NCBI GenBank assembly: GCA_028456385.1
Contig: JALNQF010000009.1
Coordinates: 186,001-250,000 of the forward strand
Direction: 5' to 3'
Length of the DNA stretch: 64,000 nucleotides
Source: Ophiosphaerella korrae
Taxonomy: Eukaryota; Ascomycota; Dothideomycetes; Pleosporales; Phaeosphaeriaceae
In this document: in pieces, positions 20,955 through 33,634 of the stretch
Layout: each line of letters opens with the position of its first letter
Numbering within the stretch: position 1 is the stretch's first letter
Program-made: the position numbers and the translations under genes
Notes under the pieces: model-generated
Seen by the model: the letters and a program-made list of their open reading frames with translations, nothing else
Databases searched by the model: none
What the model was told of the DNA's origin: nothing

Positions 20955-21726
20955 TGTGGCGGTGGCTGCTCATGCACGAGCTCTGCCCGTCGCCACCATA
21001 CACAGCAGGATGCGCTGTCCCGTGTGGTTGTGTTGTTGGTCGTTTTAGTGGATTGCGGGGATTTGCGGTGAGCGGTCGAGGGCGACAGGCGAACAGCGGC
21101 GGTATAGCGGGGTTTTGGACAACGCCAATATTGGGCGTGAGGAATGGTGACGGTGACTGTGAGAAGCAGCAGCCTGGAATTTTGGGTGGAATTTGCAGCA
21201 GCCCGATGATGCGAGGACCAGTAATAAGCTTTCTGGCATTCTGGGGGTGCTTGCAGCGCCGATGATGCAGGTCTCTTTTTAGTTACTACAGGAACAGCGC
21301 CTGACCAACACATCAAAATACTCGTGCTTGGCCTTCTTCTCCAACGCCGCCCAGGCACACCCCCACCACCACTCCCACAACAAACACACTGCCCCGCCTC
21401 TCTGGCAGTATCACACCGAAACTGGCCCATACGCCTTGATAGAACACTGCATGCACCGATCGTAAAAGGTACGTCACCTGACTGGCCTCCTAGGGCACCA
21501 AGCCATCATCCATTGTATTGGATGGATTGGCGTTGTTCGCGCCAAACATTGTCCTTACACAGTCACATGTAGAGCTATCTACATAAATACCGGACTATTT
21601 GTCCCTGATACTGCGACTAATATCTAGCAAATACATTCGGCTACTGGCTACGACTGACCATCGCGTAGCCATCAATACTCCAACGATACCCCACAACCCT
21701 CCGCCCCAAAACACGCACCCCACAGC
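20955..21726. other. Shared divergent promoter of PAC1 and the XMAP215 homologue
   Basis: A 772-nt interval between two divergent microtubule genes. No coding sequence is supported. The plus-side leader (about 21,600-21,726) is rich in C and A, as is typical for fungal 5' UTRs. Confidence 0.5.
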
Positions 21727-24498
21727 ATGGCAGATCAAGAGGAGGACTTCTCGTCGCTCCCGCTCCCCGACCGATTCACGCATAAAAACTGGAAGGTACG
21801 GAAGGAGGCATATGAGGCTGCCGCAAAAGAATTTAGCCTCGCCGTATCTGAATCTGATCCCATTGTGCGGCAATTCATCAACGATGCAAGTATATGGAAG
21901 GGCGTGGTAGGCGACTCCAACGTCGCCGCACAACAAGAAGGCCTTGGCGCACTTTGCGCCTTCCTCGACATATCAGGCCAGGCCGGCTGCACACGGTACG
22001 TCGCCCAAGTCAGGGCTTATCCCAAGACAATATTCTTACTAACATGACTCTAGGACCCGGCAAGTCACAATCGCAACCATCGCAGAAAAGGGCCTACCAT
22101 CAACACGACCAGCCGCAAAACAGAAGGCGCTCGAGGCGCTCATGCTCTACATTGAAACCGACAAGCCCGATCCAGTCATCGAAGAGCTCCTACCCATTTT
22201 GTCGCACAAACAGCCCAAGGTCATTGCGGCTGGCCTTGACGCGCTTACCCAGATATACCACGCATATGGCTGTAAAACGATTGACCCCAAATCAATTCTC
22301 AAGTTATTGCCTAAAGTGTACGGCCACGCGGATAAGAATGTGCGAGCAAAGGCACAAGAATTGACCGTCGAGTTTTACCGATGGCTAAAGGAAGCCATGA
22401 AACCGTTCTTTTGGAACGATTTGAAACCCGTCCAGCAGACCGATCTCGACAAGCTCTTCGAAAAGGTCAAAGATGAACCACCTCCAAAGCAGGAGAGGCT
22501 GCTTCGGTCTCAACAGGCTGCAAAGGAGGCTGCTGCTGCTGCTCCTGGGGGCGAAGACGACTTCGAGGAAGAGGAGGATGCGATAATTGACATCGAGCCT
22601 GAACTCGAGATAGTAGACGTGTTCCCCAGCATTCCCAAGGACTTTAACGAGCGACTCTCCTCATCCAAATGGAAGGATCGAAAAGAAGTGCTTGATGAGG
22701 TTCTCAAAGCTCTAAGTCATCCCGCCATCGCCCCAGGACCTTTTGACGACATGATTCGTGGCTTTGCTAAAAGCATGAAGGACGCAAACATCGCTGTTGT
22801 CTCGACTGCTGCAAATTGTGTTGAATCTCTCGCCAAGGGGTTGAAAAAAGGTTTTGCCAAATACCGCAAGGATATCATGGCCCCAATGATGGAGCGCCTG
22901 AAGGAGAAGAAACAGACAGTGACAGATGCCATCGGAGCCGCGCTTGATGCCGTTTTTGCCTCGACCAGCTTCAACGAATGCCTCGAAGAGATCTTGGAAT
23001 TTTTGAAACACAAGAATCCTCAAGTGAAGCTTGAGTCTACTCGTTTTCTCGTGCGAAGCTTGAAGAACACACGTGAAGCACCAACACCGGAACAAGCCAA
23101 GACAATCGCCGAAGCATCTACCAAGTTACTAACCGAATCGCAGGAGGTGCAACGCTCTGCCGGCGCTGAGGTACTTGGTACTCTATGGAAAATAATGGGA
23201 GACCGCGTCATGAATGCTCATCTTGATGGTCTTGACGAGATCCGCAAAACCAAGATCAAGGAGTATTTCGACTCGGCGGAAGTCAAAACAAGGTACAAGC
23301 CAAAAGCCGCAGCTCCACCCAAGCCTGTCGCTCCGCCTCCAACAAAGAAACCCATGGGGAAACGGCCAGCACCTGGCGGCGCGAAGAAGCCAGCTCCAGT
23401 AGCCAGGGCCGCTCCGCCTCCTCCCGTCGAGGAACCAACAGCGCCTCTCGCACCCAAGCCTACCTCAAGACCAGGACCCCCTAAACTGGGTGCGCCAAAG
23501 TCTGGGCTTGCAGCACCGTCTAGGCTGGGTGGGCTCAAAAAGCCTGGCTCAGGCCTCGGGGTACCGTCACCAGCACGACCAGTAGCATCACCACCCCTGG
23601 ACGAGCTTGAATCACCACCACTACCCCCACAACCGAAATTTGGAGCTGGTCGAGGGCTTGCAGGACGCCCATTGGGCAAACCGGCCGTAGAGTCTGCTCC
23701 AGCAGTACCCGCCACTCAGGCCCCTACAGGACTTAGCTTAGTAGAGCGAGCAGAGCTAGAGGAACTCAGAGCAGAAGTTGAACGTATTCGACGACAGAAC
23801 GAGGAGATTCGCAGCGAGCGGACAAAGCTCACCTCACAAATACACGAACTCCAGAATCAAAATGCTCAGCTCATTGAGGATCACACACGCGATGTGCTAT
23901 CTATCAAAGCAAAAGAAACACAACTTGTTCGCGCCCGCTCAGATTACGAAGCTGCAGAGCAGACAGTACAAAACCAACGCCGGGAGGTCGATCGCCTCAA
24001 GAGGGAGCTCAGTCGACAAGTTCGCGCCACGTCACCTCCACCAACAGAACTTGGAGAACAGATCTATGCCGACGCCGTTAATGGCAATCGACTTGGCGAC
24101 TCGGGCTATGGCAGCCAGGGGCTCTATGGCAGGCGAGAGCGAAGCTTTGCAAGCGGACCAGCGAGTCCTGGTGGTGATGGTAAGGAGAACTTCGATACAC
24201 TTTCAAGGCCTGGTAGCAATATGAGTGGAAAGCTAAGTCCACTGCGAGCAGATGCATCAGGCATGTCGTCCTTGTCGTCACGAGGAGGCGGCCGCATGAG
24301 CCCAGCGGAAAACGGCATAAGTCAGACTAGAAGTTCACAAGGAGCAGCTGGCGCAGAGACTTGGAAGCGTGCTGCAGAAGTCACACAAAACCTGAAGCAA
24401 CGCATTGAAATGATGAAGGTAGGTGCTAACCTTCCACTCAACCAACCCAACTAAACATCATTCAGGCAAAGCAAGGCATAGGGCGACCTCCACAATAA
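21727..24498 (+). CDS. STU2: XMAP215/Dis1/Stu2-family microtubule polymerase (888 aa)
   Basis: Plus-end microtubule polymerase acting at spindle pole bodies, kinetochores and growing ends (AlpA in Aspergillus). Exons are 21727..21995, 22054..24418 and 24466..24498 (2,667 nt, 889 codons). Introns are 21996-22053 (GTACGT..TGACTCTAG) and 24419-24465 (GTAGGT, branch CTAAAC, TTCAG). The last intron adds a basic C-terminal tail. TOG1 spans about residues 10-225 and TOG2 about 275-500, built of HEAT-like helices with the typical WKVRKEAYE and WKDRKEVLDE entry motifs. A Pro/Lys/Ala-rich linker (about 510-640) follows, then a coiled coil from about 650 to 745 (LEELRAEVERIRRQNEEIR). Two TOG domains plus a dimerising coiled coil is the fungal Stu2 layout. 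It is divergently arranged with PAC1. Confidence 0.93.
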
Positions 24499-26608
24499 GG
24501 CACCACTACCGCTTCCGCGAGACACTGATGGGTAGGCATTGGCATTGCAGTCTAAGGTATTATTATTTTCAACTCGCTCTAGAGTTCGCCATTGCTTGGC
24601 TATAGCATGGTTCCCGCCGTGCGCGCATTCTATTGTAGGTATTTGAGTGGCGTTCGGCGTGTTCGGCCTATATGGAGAAGGGCATGGAATGTATATGCGG
24701 TTGGTGTAGACTGCCTAACTGGGTGATTACGCGGTTTTTCACGAGATTCCCCCTTTGCGTTTACGTTTTGGATGATAGAGTTTTGTACTTAGTAATACTA
24801 GTCCTGTCGACATATTATGTTTATTGACATGTTGATTTTATGGCCATGTTTTATGTGGAATATCAATATCAAGAACCGGAATAATGTCCTTTACACACTC
24901 GAGGACTCAAACTCTTCCCAAAAGTGTCAGCCGCTTGGCAGTCACACCTATTCGCAAGTCTCCGATACCTGATCGACATCACGCGCCGTGCCGCACCCCA
25001 GACGGGACGCCTAACCAAATCCACGCGCAGCCCCAACCCAAACGATCTCTTGACAAGCCAGTTTGCAAACAAAGCCTGCACGTGCGCAGGGCCGCCAACC
25101 CAATTCGTGCATGTTATGCCCCGCAGGCTTGGAAGCGCGACTTCATGTGGATACTGTAAGCAGTGGGTGTCGTGGTATTAGCAGGGTGACGATACCGAAG
25201 CGTGACCCCGAGGATCCGGGGATGGGGGAGGGGGGGTCGGCGTATGGCGTGTCGATGCCTATAGCACTACGCTTATAGAGATGGAGAGAGAGGAAAGTCT
25301 TGGAAGAGAAGTCGATGTGGATACTATTTGGTGATGACCTTGACTGCATTGTCAGAAGCGGAGGATAGGGAAATGGGCATTATGGAGTGGATACTCTGTT
25401 TTGGGATATTACTTTGCATAGTAGCTGATGCAGGAGACAACAACATTGTCTTGGCCGGGTGTAGTAGTCTTTCCACGAGATGAAGACCCAAGATGGTAGT
25501 CAAGCTCTTAGGCTCTGGGATGTCTCGCAATTGTGAGGAACGGGGCTTGATAGGGAGTGTATCTGGTTAGTAAAGGGAACTTGACTTTAGGCATGACCTG
25601 TTGCGTTGTGGGTTGCTGTTTAGCAGCAGTTTGGGTTCGACTGAGAAAGTGCGGCTTTCCAATCCACGGTGTTTCCGGTTGATGGAAATTGAAACACTTG
25701 AGTCACCTCCTTGTCATCACAGGAAATGAGTCCAAGTATTGGTTAACCATTATCTTCATGACATAACATGTCCTCGTCGAACTCGGTACCAAGCTACCGG
25801 TCTGATCTCCCGGTATCTCGGAGCATCCGCATGCAAACGACTTCATATTTGGAGAAGATGATAGCCGTGCAAGTCAAATGACTTCTGAGGCTGTTTCACT
25901 GACCCGCCGTTCACTACCACCACGTCAATATGAGAATTCGTAAACCGTGCAAGACGAGAAACGGGAAGACAGCGGAGGAGGTACGACAAAAAAAAAGATC
26001 CAATGAAGTCGACATTCGCGGTATCCTCTTTGTGTGTTGGACCTGGGTACTACGTCTGACTCGGAGGTTGAGGTTCAGTGTAACGGAGTGAAGCAATAGC
26101 CAGATGCCCCCAATCGATAACGACAGCCCGTAAACAGGCTCACGTCCAACTCGGTAACTTGTTCCCGCCCCCTCTACTTACGCCCTCCCACCTCTATGGA
26201 CGTTGACGCACCGCTTATCAATATCCATCCAAAACCCACGCACCTCTCCGCCCTGGACTGCCCACCATAGCCACTCGATTGGACAGAGAATAATACCATA
26301 TGCGTTACCGCCCACAAAACACAAGTGTAAGCCGGATAAAGTTCTCGCATCACCGCTGCGAACCCGAGTGCTAGCCCGCAGCCAGCCCCCCAGTTCGTCC
26401 CTCTCATGCAGCGTGTCAGCCTCAGTAGGGTTCGCAAGCACGGGTGAAGTCGAACCAGCGCGGTGGGCCGACACAAGGCCGCCTCCAGAGGGCACTTGGC
26501 GCGCGCGGATATATATATATATCTCGGGCCATGGAGGCGGCGCCCTCGCCGACGATTATTCCTCGGCTTGCAATTGATATTGCGCTGCTCTGCTAGGGTT
26601 GCGAGGCC
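24499..26608. other. 2.1-kb stretch without a supported gene
   Basis: Short open frames on both strands (for example 24884-25159 plus and 25324-25530 minus) show no domains. Some minus-strand sequence near 25,330-25,560 has splice-like signals but no consistent reading frame. A plus-strand GTGATGA..CTGA pair near 25,331-25,426 was considered as a snoRNA and rejected. A (TA)n run lies at about 26,512-26,522, close to the downstream gene start. Confidence 0.45.
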
Positions 26609-28066
26609 ATGTCGCTGTCGACCGAGGAAGCTGGCCTATCGGCGCGCGTCGAGACATCGCTCGCGCAGTTAGCGGTGCCCGCGACGGCCCCGCCCGTCGA
26701 GGGCGGCACTATCGATTTGTCGGGCGCGCAGAACGAGGTGCTGCGGCCGGAGCTGCTCGAGTTTTTCAAGAGCACGGTGGAGGATCGCGTGGGCAATTCG
26801 GTTTGGGCTTCTTCTACTTCTGCGCAGCGCGGGTGATTGCTGATGGCGAGCAGGTGTTTGATTTGCCTGCGCCGCACGGCGGCGATGTGGTGCTGCGCGA
26901 GGCATTGGCAGCCTTCTTCAACCGATACTTTGACCCGATTCACTGCGTCAGGCCGGAGCATGTCGTGCTTACGGCGGGCGCCAGCGACGCGATTGAGAAT
27001 GTGATCCACGCCGTGTGTGAAGACGGCGACAGCGTGCTTGTCCCGGGACCATCGTGGCGTACGTCGCATGCAATGTCTTGTGTACGAAGCCAGCAGCGAG
27101 ACTCACGCGATGCACAGATGGCTTTGGCCCCTTGCTCAAGGCCCGCGCAAACGTCAACATCGTCGAGGCCCGGCCGCCCACGTACGAAAACTGGGACAAC
27201 TACCTCGTGCCCTCGCTGCAAGCCGTGTACGACTGCTCGGCCGACAAGTCGCGCATCAAAGCCGTGCTCCTGTGCAATCCCCAGGCCCCGCTGTCGCGCT
27301 GCTACCCCAAGAAGCAGCTGCTCGAGCTGCTGGAATTCTGCCAGGAACACGGCCTGCACCTCATCGTCGACGAGGTCTACGCCCTCACCGACCACAAAGA
27401 CCAGCCCCGCAAAGCCGCGCCCTTTGTCTCCGTCCTGTCCCTCACCGAGCCGCTCGTGCCGTCGGGCGCGGTCAAGGTCGACCCAAGCCGCGTGCACGCC
27501 GTCTGGAGCGCAAGCAAGCTCTTCGGCATGAGCGGCTTCCGCGTCGTACGTCCCCCTTCCCCCACTACCCTACCGCCCCCCCCTACCGCCCCCCCATCCA
27601 CACCATTCTAATCCACTAGGGCTGCGTCGTCACCCAGCAAAACCCCCCACTCACCACCGCGCTCTCCCTCCTCACAGCCTCGCACGTCTCCACCCCCTCG
27701 TCCCTCACCCTCGCCGCCCTCCTCTCGTGGCCCCAATTCCCCACCCTCCTCGCCCTCAGCGCAGACCGCCTGTCCACCTCGGCCCGCATCCTCGTCGCCA
27801 CGCTGCGCAAGTGCAAGGTCGAGTTTGTCGCGCCGTCGCACGGCCTGTTTGTTTCGGCGCGGCTGGCGCGGGCGACAAGCCGCGACGAGGAACGCAAGTT
27901 CTATGCCGGATTGGCGGCCGAGGTTCGCGTTGGGTGCGGCGATTGGTACACGGCCGTCGAGGGCACGTATGGGTGGGCGCGCATCTGCGTGGCCGTGGAC
28001 GCGGACGTGATGCGCCGCGGGGCAGAGCGCATCGAGGCGTTTTTGACAAAGAGGGGCGGCGTGTAA
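26609..28066 (+). CDS. PLP-dependent aminotransferase, ACC-synthase-like (419 aa)
   Basis: Fold-type I PLP enzyme related to 1-aminocyclopropane-1-carboxylate synthases and class I/II aminotransferases. Exons are 26609..26788, 26854..27058, 27118..27545 and 27620..28066 (1,260 nt, 420 codons). The first intron is a 65-nt GTGGGC..GCTGAT..AGCAG segment whose removal joins EDR to VFDLP in phase. Visible motifs are GTIDLSGAQN near the N-terminus, the NPQAPLSRCYP loop (Asn contacting PLP in the family), DEVYAL, and SASKLFGMSGFR with the Schiff-base Lys at about residue 262. A conserved RICVAVD segment sits near the end. Fungal members are often not true ACC synthases, so the reaction is unknown. 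Codon use is strongly GC-ending compared with most neighbours. It is tail-to-tail with RIB3. Confidence 0.85.
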
Positions 28067-28070
28067 GGGC

Positions 28071-28119
28071 GGAAGGAAGGAAGGAAGGAAAGAAAGAAAG
28101 AAAGAAAGAAAGAAGGAAG
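28071..28119. repeat. GGAA/GAAA tetranucleotide repeat
   Basis: An interrupted (GGAA)n-(GAAA)n purine tract just after the stop codon of the ACC-synthase-like gene, within the 172-bp interval separating its stop from that of RIB3. Confidence 0.9.
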
Positions 28120-28238
28120 TATTATGGAGTTATGAAGGTGGTGGTGCTTGCGCACAGTCTTGGCATCTATCTATTTCGCAGCGAGAAGAAATATATCCTC
28201 GTCGAGCCAGTCTTGCCCCAGAATATGCCTTTGTTCAT

Positions 28239-29047
28239 TCACAGCGCCAGCTTCCCCTCATTCTCCTCAATGTACGCCACCAGATCCGCAATGGTGCACA
28301 CCTTGATCCCCCACTTGCGCCCAAACGCCAAACACTCCTCGGTGCGCATCATGCCCCCGCCCTCAAACGCCGGCACGCCCTCGACCGCCTCGCCATCCGT
28401 AATCAGCTCGCAGATGGCCCCGACAGGCTGCTTCCCCGCCAGCCGACACAAGTCGACCGCCGCCTCGGTATGGCCCCTCCGCACCCGCACCCCGCCGTCC
28501 CTCGCCCGCAACGGCAACACATGCCCGGGTCTCCGAAAACTGCCCTCCTCGGCCGCCGGATCGGCAAGCACCCTGCACGTGAGCGCGCGGTCGTGCGCGC
28601 TGATGCCCGTCGAGGCGGACGGGTGCACGGCGTCGACCGACACGGTGTAGGCGGTCTGGTTGGGGTCGGCGTTTGCCGCGACCATTTGCGGGAGGTGCAG
28701 GGCCGCCGCGCGCGCGGCGGGCAGCGGCGCGCAGATGTAGCCCGACGAGTAGCGGATCATGAAGGAGGCTTTTGCGGGGGTGAGGGCTGAGGCGGCGATG
28801 ATGAGGTCGCCTTCGTTTTCGCGCGAGGGGGAGTCGAGCACGATGACGAATTCGTCGTTGGCTGGCGAGTTGGGTCAGTTTGGGTGGGGGGAATTGGATG
28901 TTGGATGTGGATTGGGGGCATACCGAAGGCGGTTATGACGTCTGATATTGAGTCGAAGGCGGCGTCTGCTGGTGGGGGATTTGCGAGGCCGTTGGTGTGG
29001 CGATGCGTGCCATTGACGGCAGGCAGGCCGTTGACTTGGCTGGCCAT
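28239..29047 (-). CDS. RIB3: 3,4-dihydroxy-2-butanone-4-phosphate synthase RIB3 (248 aa)
   Basis: Converts ribulose 5-phosphate to L-3,4-dihydroxy-2-butanone 4-phosphate plus formate, the four-carbon donor for lumazine and thus riboflavin. Exons are 29047..28924 and 28861..28239 (747 nt, 249 codons), with a 62-nt intron 28862-28923 (GTATGC..CGCCAG). Family motifs are clear: DSPSRENEGDLIIAA (substrate and Mg site), STGISAHDRALT, FRRPGHVLPLRARDGGV and GHTEAAVDLCRLAG. The monofunctional length fits fungal RIB3. There is no fused GTP cyclohydrolase II domain as in many bacteria. The N-terminal about 40 residues are Asn/Pro/Ala-rich. The start ATG is the first in frame and sits in a plausible context. 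Confidence 0.95.
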
Positions 29048-29612
29048 TGGGGGGGTGGTGGTAGTGGAGACTTTTCGTTCCTATTCTCTCTTATATCTCT
29101 TGCTAGATCGAGTCTACTTTCTTGCTGCTGAGTCGTCAATTACCACTGCTTAGAAAAGATGTCGCTTGGGCTTGGGTAAGCCGAGGCCGGCCAGATCCGC
29201 GAATGGCGTCGTTTTTTCTTCAAGCAGAGGAATGGATGAATTCGAGAATCAGTCGGAGACGGGCAGAGCAAAGGGCAGTCTTGTATTCGGCCAGCAATGG
29301 CGGGTAATGCACGTGTCTGCGGAAGTGTCATGGCACAAAAAACCGCCATCATGTGTCGCAGCGTCTGTGACTGGGTGGGGTCGCCAATTCGGTCTCACTC
29401 GTCCTAAGCCAAGGCTCCGATTCGTCCCTGCGTCGCCCATCCATTCCAGCCGTCGTTCCGATCGGGGGCCCAGGCGCTTGCTTTTCACGTGTTACCGCAT
29501 AATAGGCGTAGATACCATCAACCAACATAATCTTGCTTCAACTGACGCATCTTATTATTCTCTGCAAAATAGCCATACCTAATCTACCACGTGCCCACTC
29601 CGAATGCTACCC
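29048..29612. other. RIB3 promoter and AzgA 3' flank
   Basis: 565 nt with no coding sequence supported. It contains the RIB3 upstream region and the AzgA terminator. Confidence 0.5.
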
Positions 29613-31693
29613 CTACGCCACATGACGAGCCTGCTTCTCCGCCGAAACATACTCCTTATCATGTACGCTGTGCGCAGACCCATCGTCGCTCTTCGGCTCA
29701 GCCTGTCTCACATTCACCCCCTCAGAGTACTCGTCTGATTTCCAAAAGTCCTTTTTCCCACTTACGAGCCTCTGCAACCACGGCGGGAGAAACCCGCCTT
29801 CAATACGCCACGTCCAAGCCTCCTTCTCTTCCTTGTTTGGTGGCACAATCCGGCCGCCAGACGCCTTCTCTACAATGAATACCATCGTGTTGATGAAGAT
29901 GTACGAGCAGATACCCGCAATCATGCCGTACGCAATCGAGTACGTAAACGGCATGATGGTGATGGTCAGGAACGCAGGCACCGCATCGCCCATGTATCGC
30001 CAATTGATATCCCTTGCCGACTGCGCCATCAGCGACCCAACAATGATCAACGTGCACCCCGTCGCCCACGGCGGAATCGACGCGAAAATGGGTGCGAAGA
30101 AAATCGCAATGAAGAAACACAGTCCACTGAACATGGCCGTCAGACCCGTCTTGCCGCCTTCCGAAATACCCGCGCCGGACTCGATGTATGCCGTGACCGG
30201 TGGCGATCCAAACAGCGACCCGATGGAGATGCCGAGTGCGTCGACGCTGTACGCAATCGACGAATTCTCAAAGTCCTGCGTGCGCTCGTCGATGGCACCG
30301 CAGAAGCGCGCCATCGAGTACAAGGTACCCGTGCAATCCAGAATGTCGACGTAGAGGAAGGTAATAAACGCCAGACCCCATTGTCCCGCGTATTTCGAGA
30401 TGTTCCACTCCTGCACGACCAGGACGCGCTGGATCGGGTGGAACGTGACGACCTTCTTGAAGAAGTCGAATTTGGCGTCGCCAAGCGTGTTGTGGGGAAA
30501 GTAGGTGACCGAGGTGGGGCGGGGCCAGGAAATGATGGAGACGAGGAGGATGCCGAAGATGATGGCGCCTTTGACGCGGTACATCATGAGCATGACGGTC
30601 AGGAGACCGCCGCAGAATATCCCGATCCACATGGTCGGATTGCGCATCTTGACACTGCCGGGGCACACGCCTGTCTTGGGATCTTTCAGAAGCGGGTCGC
30701 AGGCGGCGAGTTCGAGAGGAGTGGCGGTGGCACCTGTAATCAAGCCGATACCAGCCGAATAGGTAAGTCCGATGATGGTAAGGTAGAGTCCGATTCCAAC
30801 GCCCGTTGCAAGCTTGATACTAGCTGGGATTGCTCTGTAAGACCAGTTAGCGTTAGATCAGGTGCTGGTTTGGTGGTAGGGCTTTCGACGAGATACGAGC
30901 CATCATGTGTGAAACGTGGTCGAGCTAAATTGGCCCAGGTGGGACAAGATCACTAAACTTACCTTGCAAGCCATTGCCGTATACCCAGGAGAGTGAGACC
31001 GACAAAGACGAATCCTTCGACAAAGACGGCAGTAAGTGCGACCTCGTACGGAACCATGCCTGTTGCTGGTGTCAGCAGATGTCGACTTGATTTGTGCCAG
31101 ATCCGAAAACTGCTGTGAGCCAAACACAAGCCGCAACAGGAATGGTGAGTGTAGATAACGTACCATTGCCATGGAAGCCAACGACGGTGTAAGCAAAGTA
31201 GGCGTTCAGTCCCATGCCAGGAGCAAGAGCAATTGGCATATTCGAAAACAAGCCCATGCAGAAAGACGCCAAGGCGGCGATAGCAGCTGTCGCCGTAACC
31301 AAATCCCGCTTGACTTCTTCAACACACTGTAGGTAGACCAGGGGGCTATCCTCGAGACAGTTGTCCTTGCTCGAAGCTGGGCAGACACATGTGCCACCGC
31401 TGTCAGATACAATTGTAGCTAGAAAATGTCAACCACGCTTTAGTCAAACAACATCGGTATACATACAGTTGACAGAAATGATGTAAGCCATAGCGAAGAA
31501 CGTGGCTAAGCCAGCACGAAACTCGGTAAAGAAGTAGCTGCCCTTTCGTTCCTTGGGCTGCATCCATGATCAGTAAACTCGCACCTGATATCAATCTCGA
31601 ACTCCAGCTTACATGGCCGGAACCTTCCAGGCGGAAGTACTTGCCCACCACCGAGCGGGCGACAGCCGCATTGGCCTTGTGAACCCAACCCAT
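29613..31693 (-). CDS. azgA: AzgA-type purine (adenine/guanine/hypoxanthine) permease (581 aa)
   Basis: Proton-coupled plasma-membrane uptake of purine bases; NCS2/NAT-like fold. Exons are 31693..31613, 31557..31467, 31418..31164, 31059..30963 and 30834..29613 (1,746 nt, 582 codons). Introns are 31558-31612, 31419-31466, 31060-31163 and 30835-30962. The chain begins MGWVHKANAAVARSVVG. The characteristic segments are TEFRAGLATFFAMAYIISVN, DSGGTCVCP, an APGMGLNAYFAYTVVG substrate-region motif, multiple hydrophobic helices, and GSPPVTAYIESGAGISEGGKTGLTA, the second family signature. The C-terminal tail is hydrophilic and Ser/Glu/Lys-rich. Length and exon-rich 5' end fit fungal AzgA. Confidence 0.93.
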
Positions 31694-33634
31694 AGCGACA
31701 ATTTCTGATACAAACACTGGCAAACAGCCAACAAAAAAAAGTGTTTAGTAGGGCGACAGACAGGCAAGCAACAAGCAAGACATAACCCCCGGGGGCGCCG
31801 GCTCTCTTTAAGCGTCATTACTTCATCAGACACCAAGGCCAAGACAAAAGCGTGCAAGGCGTGTGCGCTCGCTCGCTCGAGTGTGCATCAGCAAACCCAA
31901 AAGGCATCCCACACCCCAGAAGATAAGGAGTTTGTGCGAAACGCACCCAACGGCCGGGATTTGCTCGCGAAAACAATTGGCCTTTTCGCCATTCCCAGTC
32001 CGCTTTAGGGGGCGTTGGTGATCATCGCGCCTTTGCTCGGCGAGGTTTAGCCGCGCAGCGAAAAAAAAAACAAAACAAAACGCTTCGGCGGGCTGCGTGT
32101 GGTGAAGGTGAGCCGGGCCCGATGGAAACTAGGCAGGTCGACTGCCGTTTACTATCAAGGGCCTGTGGTTGGGTACGGGCCAGTGCTGAAGCTTGGTTTG
32201 AAGCGACGGGGCACACCCCGCATGTTTGCTTGCTTTCTTTTCCTGGGACAGTCGGAAAGCCACAAGTGCGCGCGGTGTCTGGGGTGGAGGGCGGCGGCGG
32301 CCGAAAGGGTTGTTCGGAGTGCTGATGGGAGTTCGCCTCTGTTAATCGCGAGCGGAGGCACTTTGCTATCGTTGCCACTGCGCTTTGTGCTGCGGGCTGA
32401 TTGTTGCAAATGCGATTTGGTCAGGACCCACTGTTGGACGGAGCATGTCCAAATCGCGGACCTGCGCTACCAGGGGCGGCGCGGTAGAGAAGATTCGAAG
32501 CGGTATTGCTTCCTCCTGGTTGCCAATACTGGACACCTTCACGTATAGAGCCCTGGCCTTTCTCACTCGACCCTTTTTTTTTTGCCGTTCGCTCTGGATT
32601 TGGCGAGGCATCGTGGAGATCAGGATGTTGGGCTGGCTGGGTGCGGCGACATCCGCTTGCAGCGACCTATGCCAAACTTAATCCAGGTTATGTTTGTTAC
32701 ACCAGAAACAAGCCCTGCATCTCGACGCAGACGAGGTGCTTGCGCTTTGAGATGAGGCCTGTTGGGATGTGCTGGGAGATAGCGACCGAGTCAGGCTTCC
32801 TGTTCCTGGAATCTTAGCGAAAGGAATGCTGGATAATAAATAATTAGGTCCGTGAGGCTTGTACCCTGCGAAACGGCTCGGATGATAATGGTGTGCCTTC
32901 AATATGGGTAGGTGCCAACGCCTCAGGGACTGATGACCAGCCTGTGTGGAATTTTAACTATCAAGAGAAGGATTGATCAAAAAGACTGGACTGAGACCAG
33001 CTGACATAGTTACGCCAACAATTACCAAATCAACGAGTTTCTCTCAGCAATGTCATTGTCTTGATCACCCTCCAGGGATTCTTTTTCGTATGTTCTAAAA
33101 ATTTGGAAGATTGGGCACTCAAACCCCTGGAATATGTCTTGCCATTCTCAACAACGTTAATTGAGAAGAAAAGGTCTCGGCCAACGACTCAGGCATGTGA
33201 ATCAAAACTGCTGAGACGAACATGCGCCTCGAGACTATACCGGAATAAAACAAGCAGGTATTGATAGCTACATGCGCGCAACCATATGCCAGGCATCGAT
33301 CAACTATTTTCAATGCCGTCCATCGGGGGTACACTTACAAAACTTTTTGCTCATTTTTCTCACATCGTTTTACTGTTTGTCAAACCGCAATGGCACAGTA
33401 GTTTACCATGCACTTATGCTATGTTGTTTAATATTTACTTATTCAGAAACAGCAGGAAGTTGTTTGACAAAAGCTGGAACACGGTTTGTTGTCTCAGGCA
33501 CGGCCACTGGCGTTCAGGTATAAGCCCTGCTAAAATCCTTCGTCCGTCTTTCTACTTCAATATCCTTCCTTACTATATCAAACCGCAAGCGCCAAAACCC
33601 CTTCGCTCGCATCACCCCAACACCAGATTTGAAC
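31694..33634. other. 1.9-kb stretch without a supported gene
   Basis: Upstream of AzgA and of the CCCH gene, which are divergent. Several short frames around 32.0-32.9 kb overlap on both strands without domains. There are A-rich and T-rich homopolymers near 32,060 and 32,575. A TGATGA..CTGA pair near 32,932 was examined and rejected as a snoRNA. Confidence 0.45.

Noticed and set aside
25331..25426. Plus-strand GTGATGA ... CTGA pair, possible C/D snoRNA.
   Set aside because: No terminal stem and no guide complementary to conserved rRNA that I could find.
32930..33020. TGATGA ... CTGA with a 10-nt complement (GATCAAAAAG) to LSU rRNA.
   Set aside because: The complement does not reach the position required upstream of box D, and no terminal stem is present. 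Probably chance.
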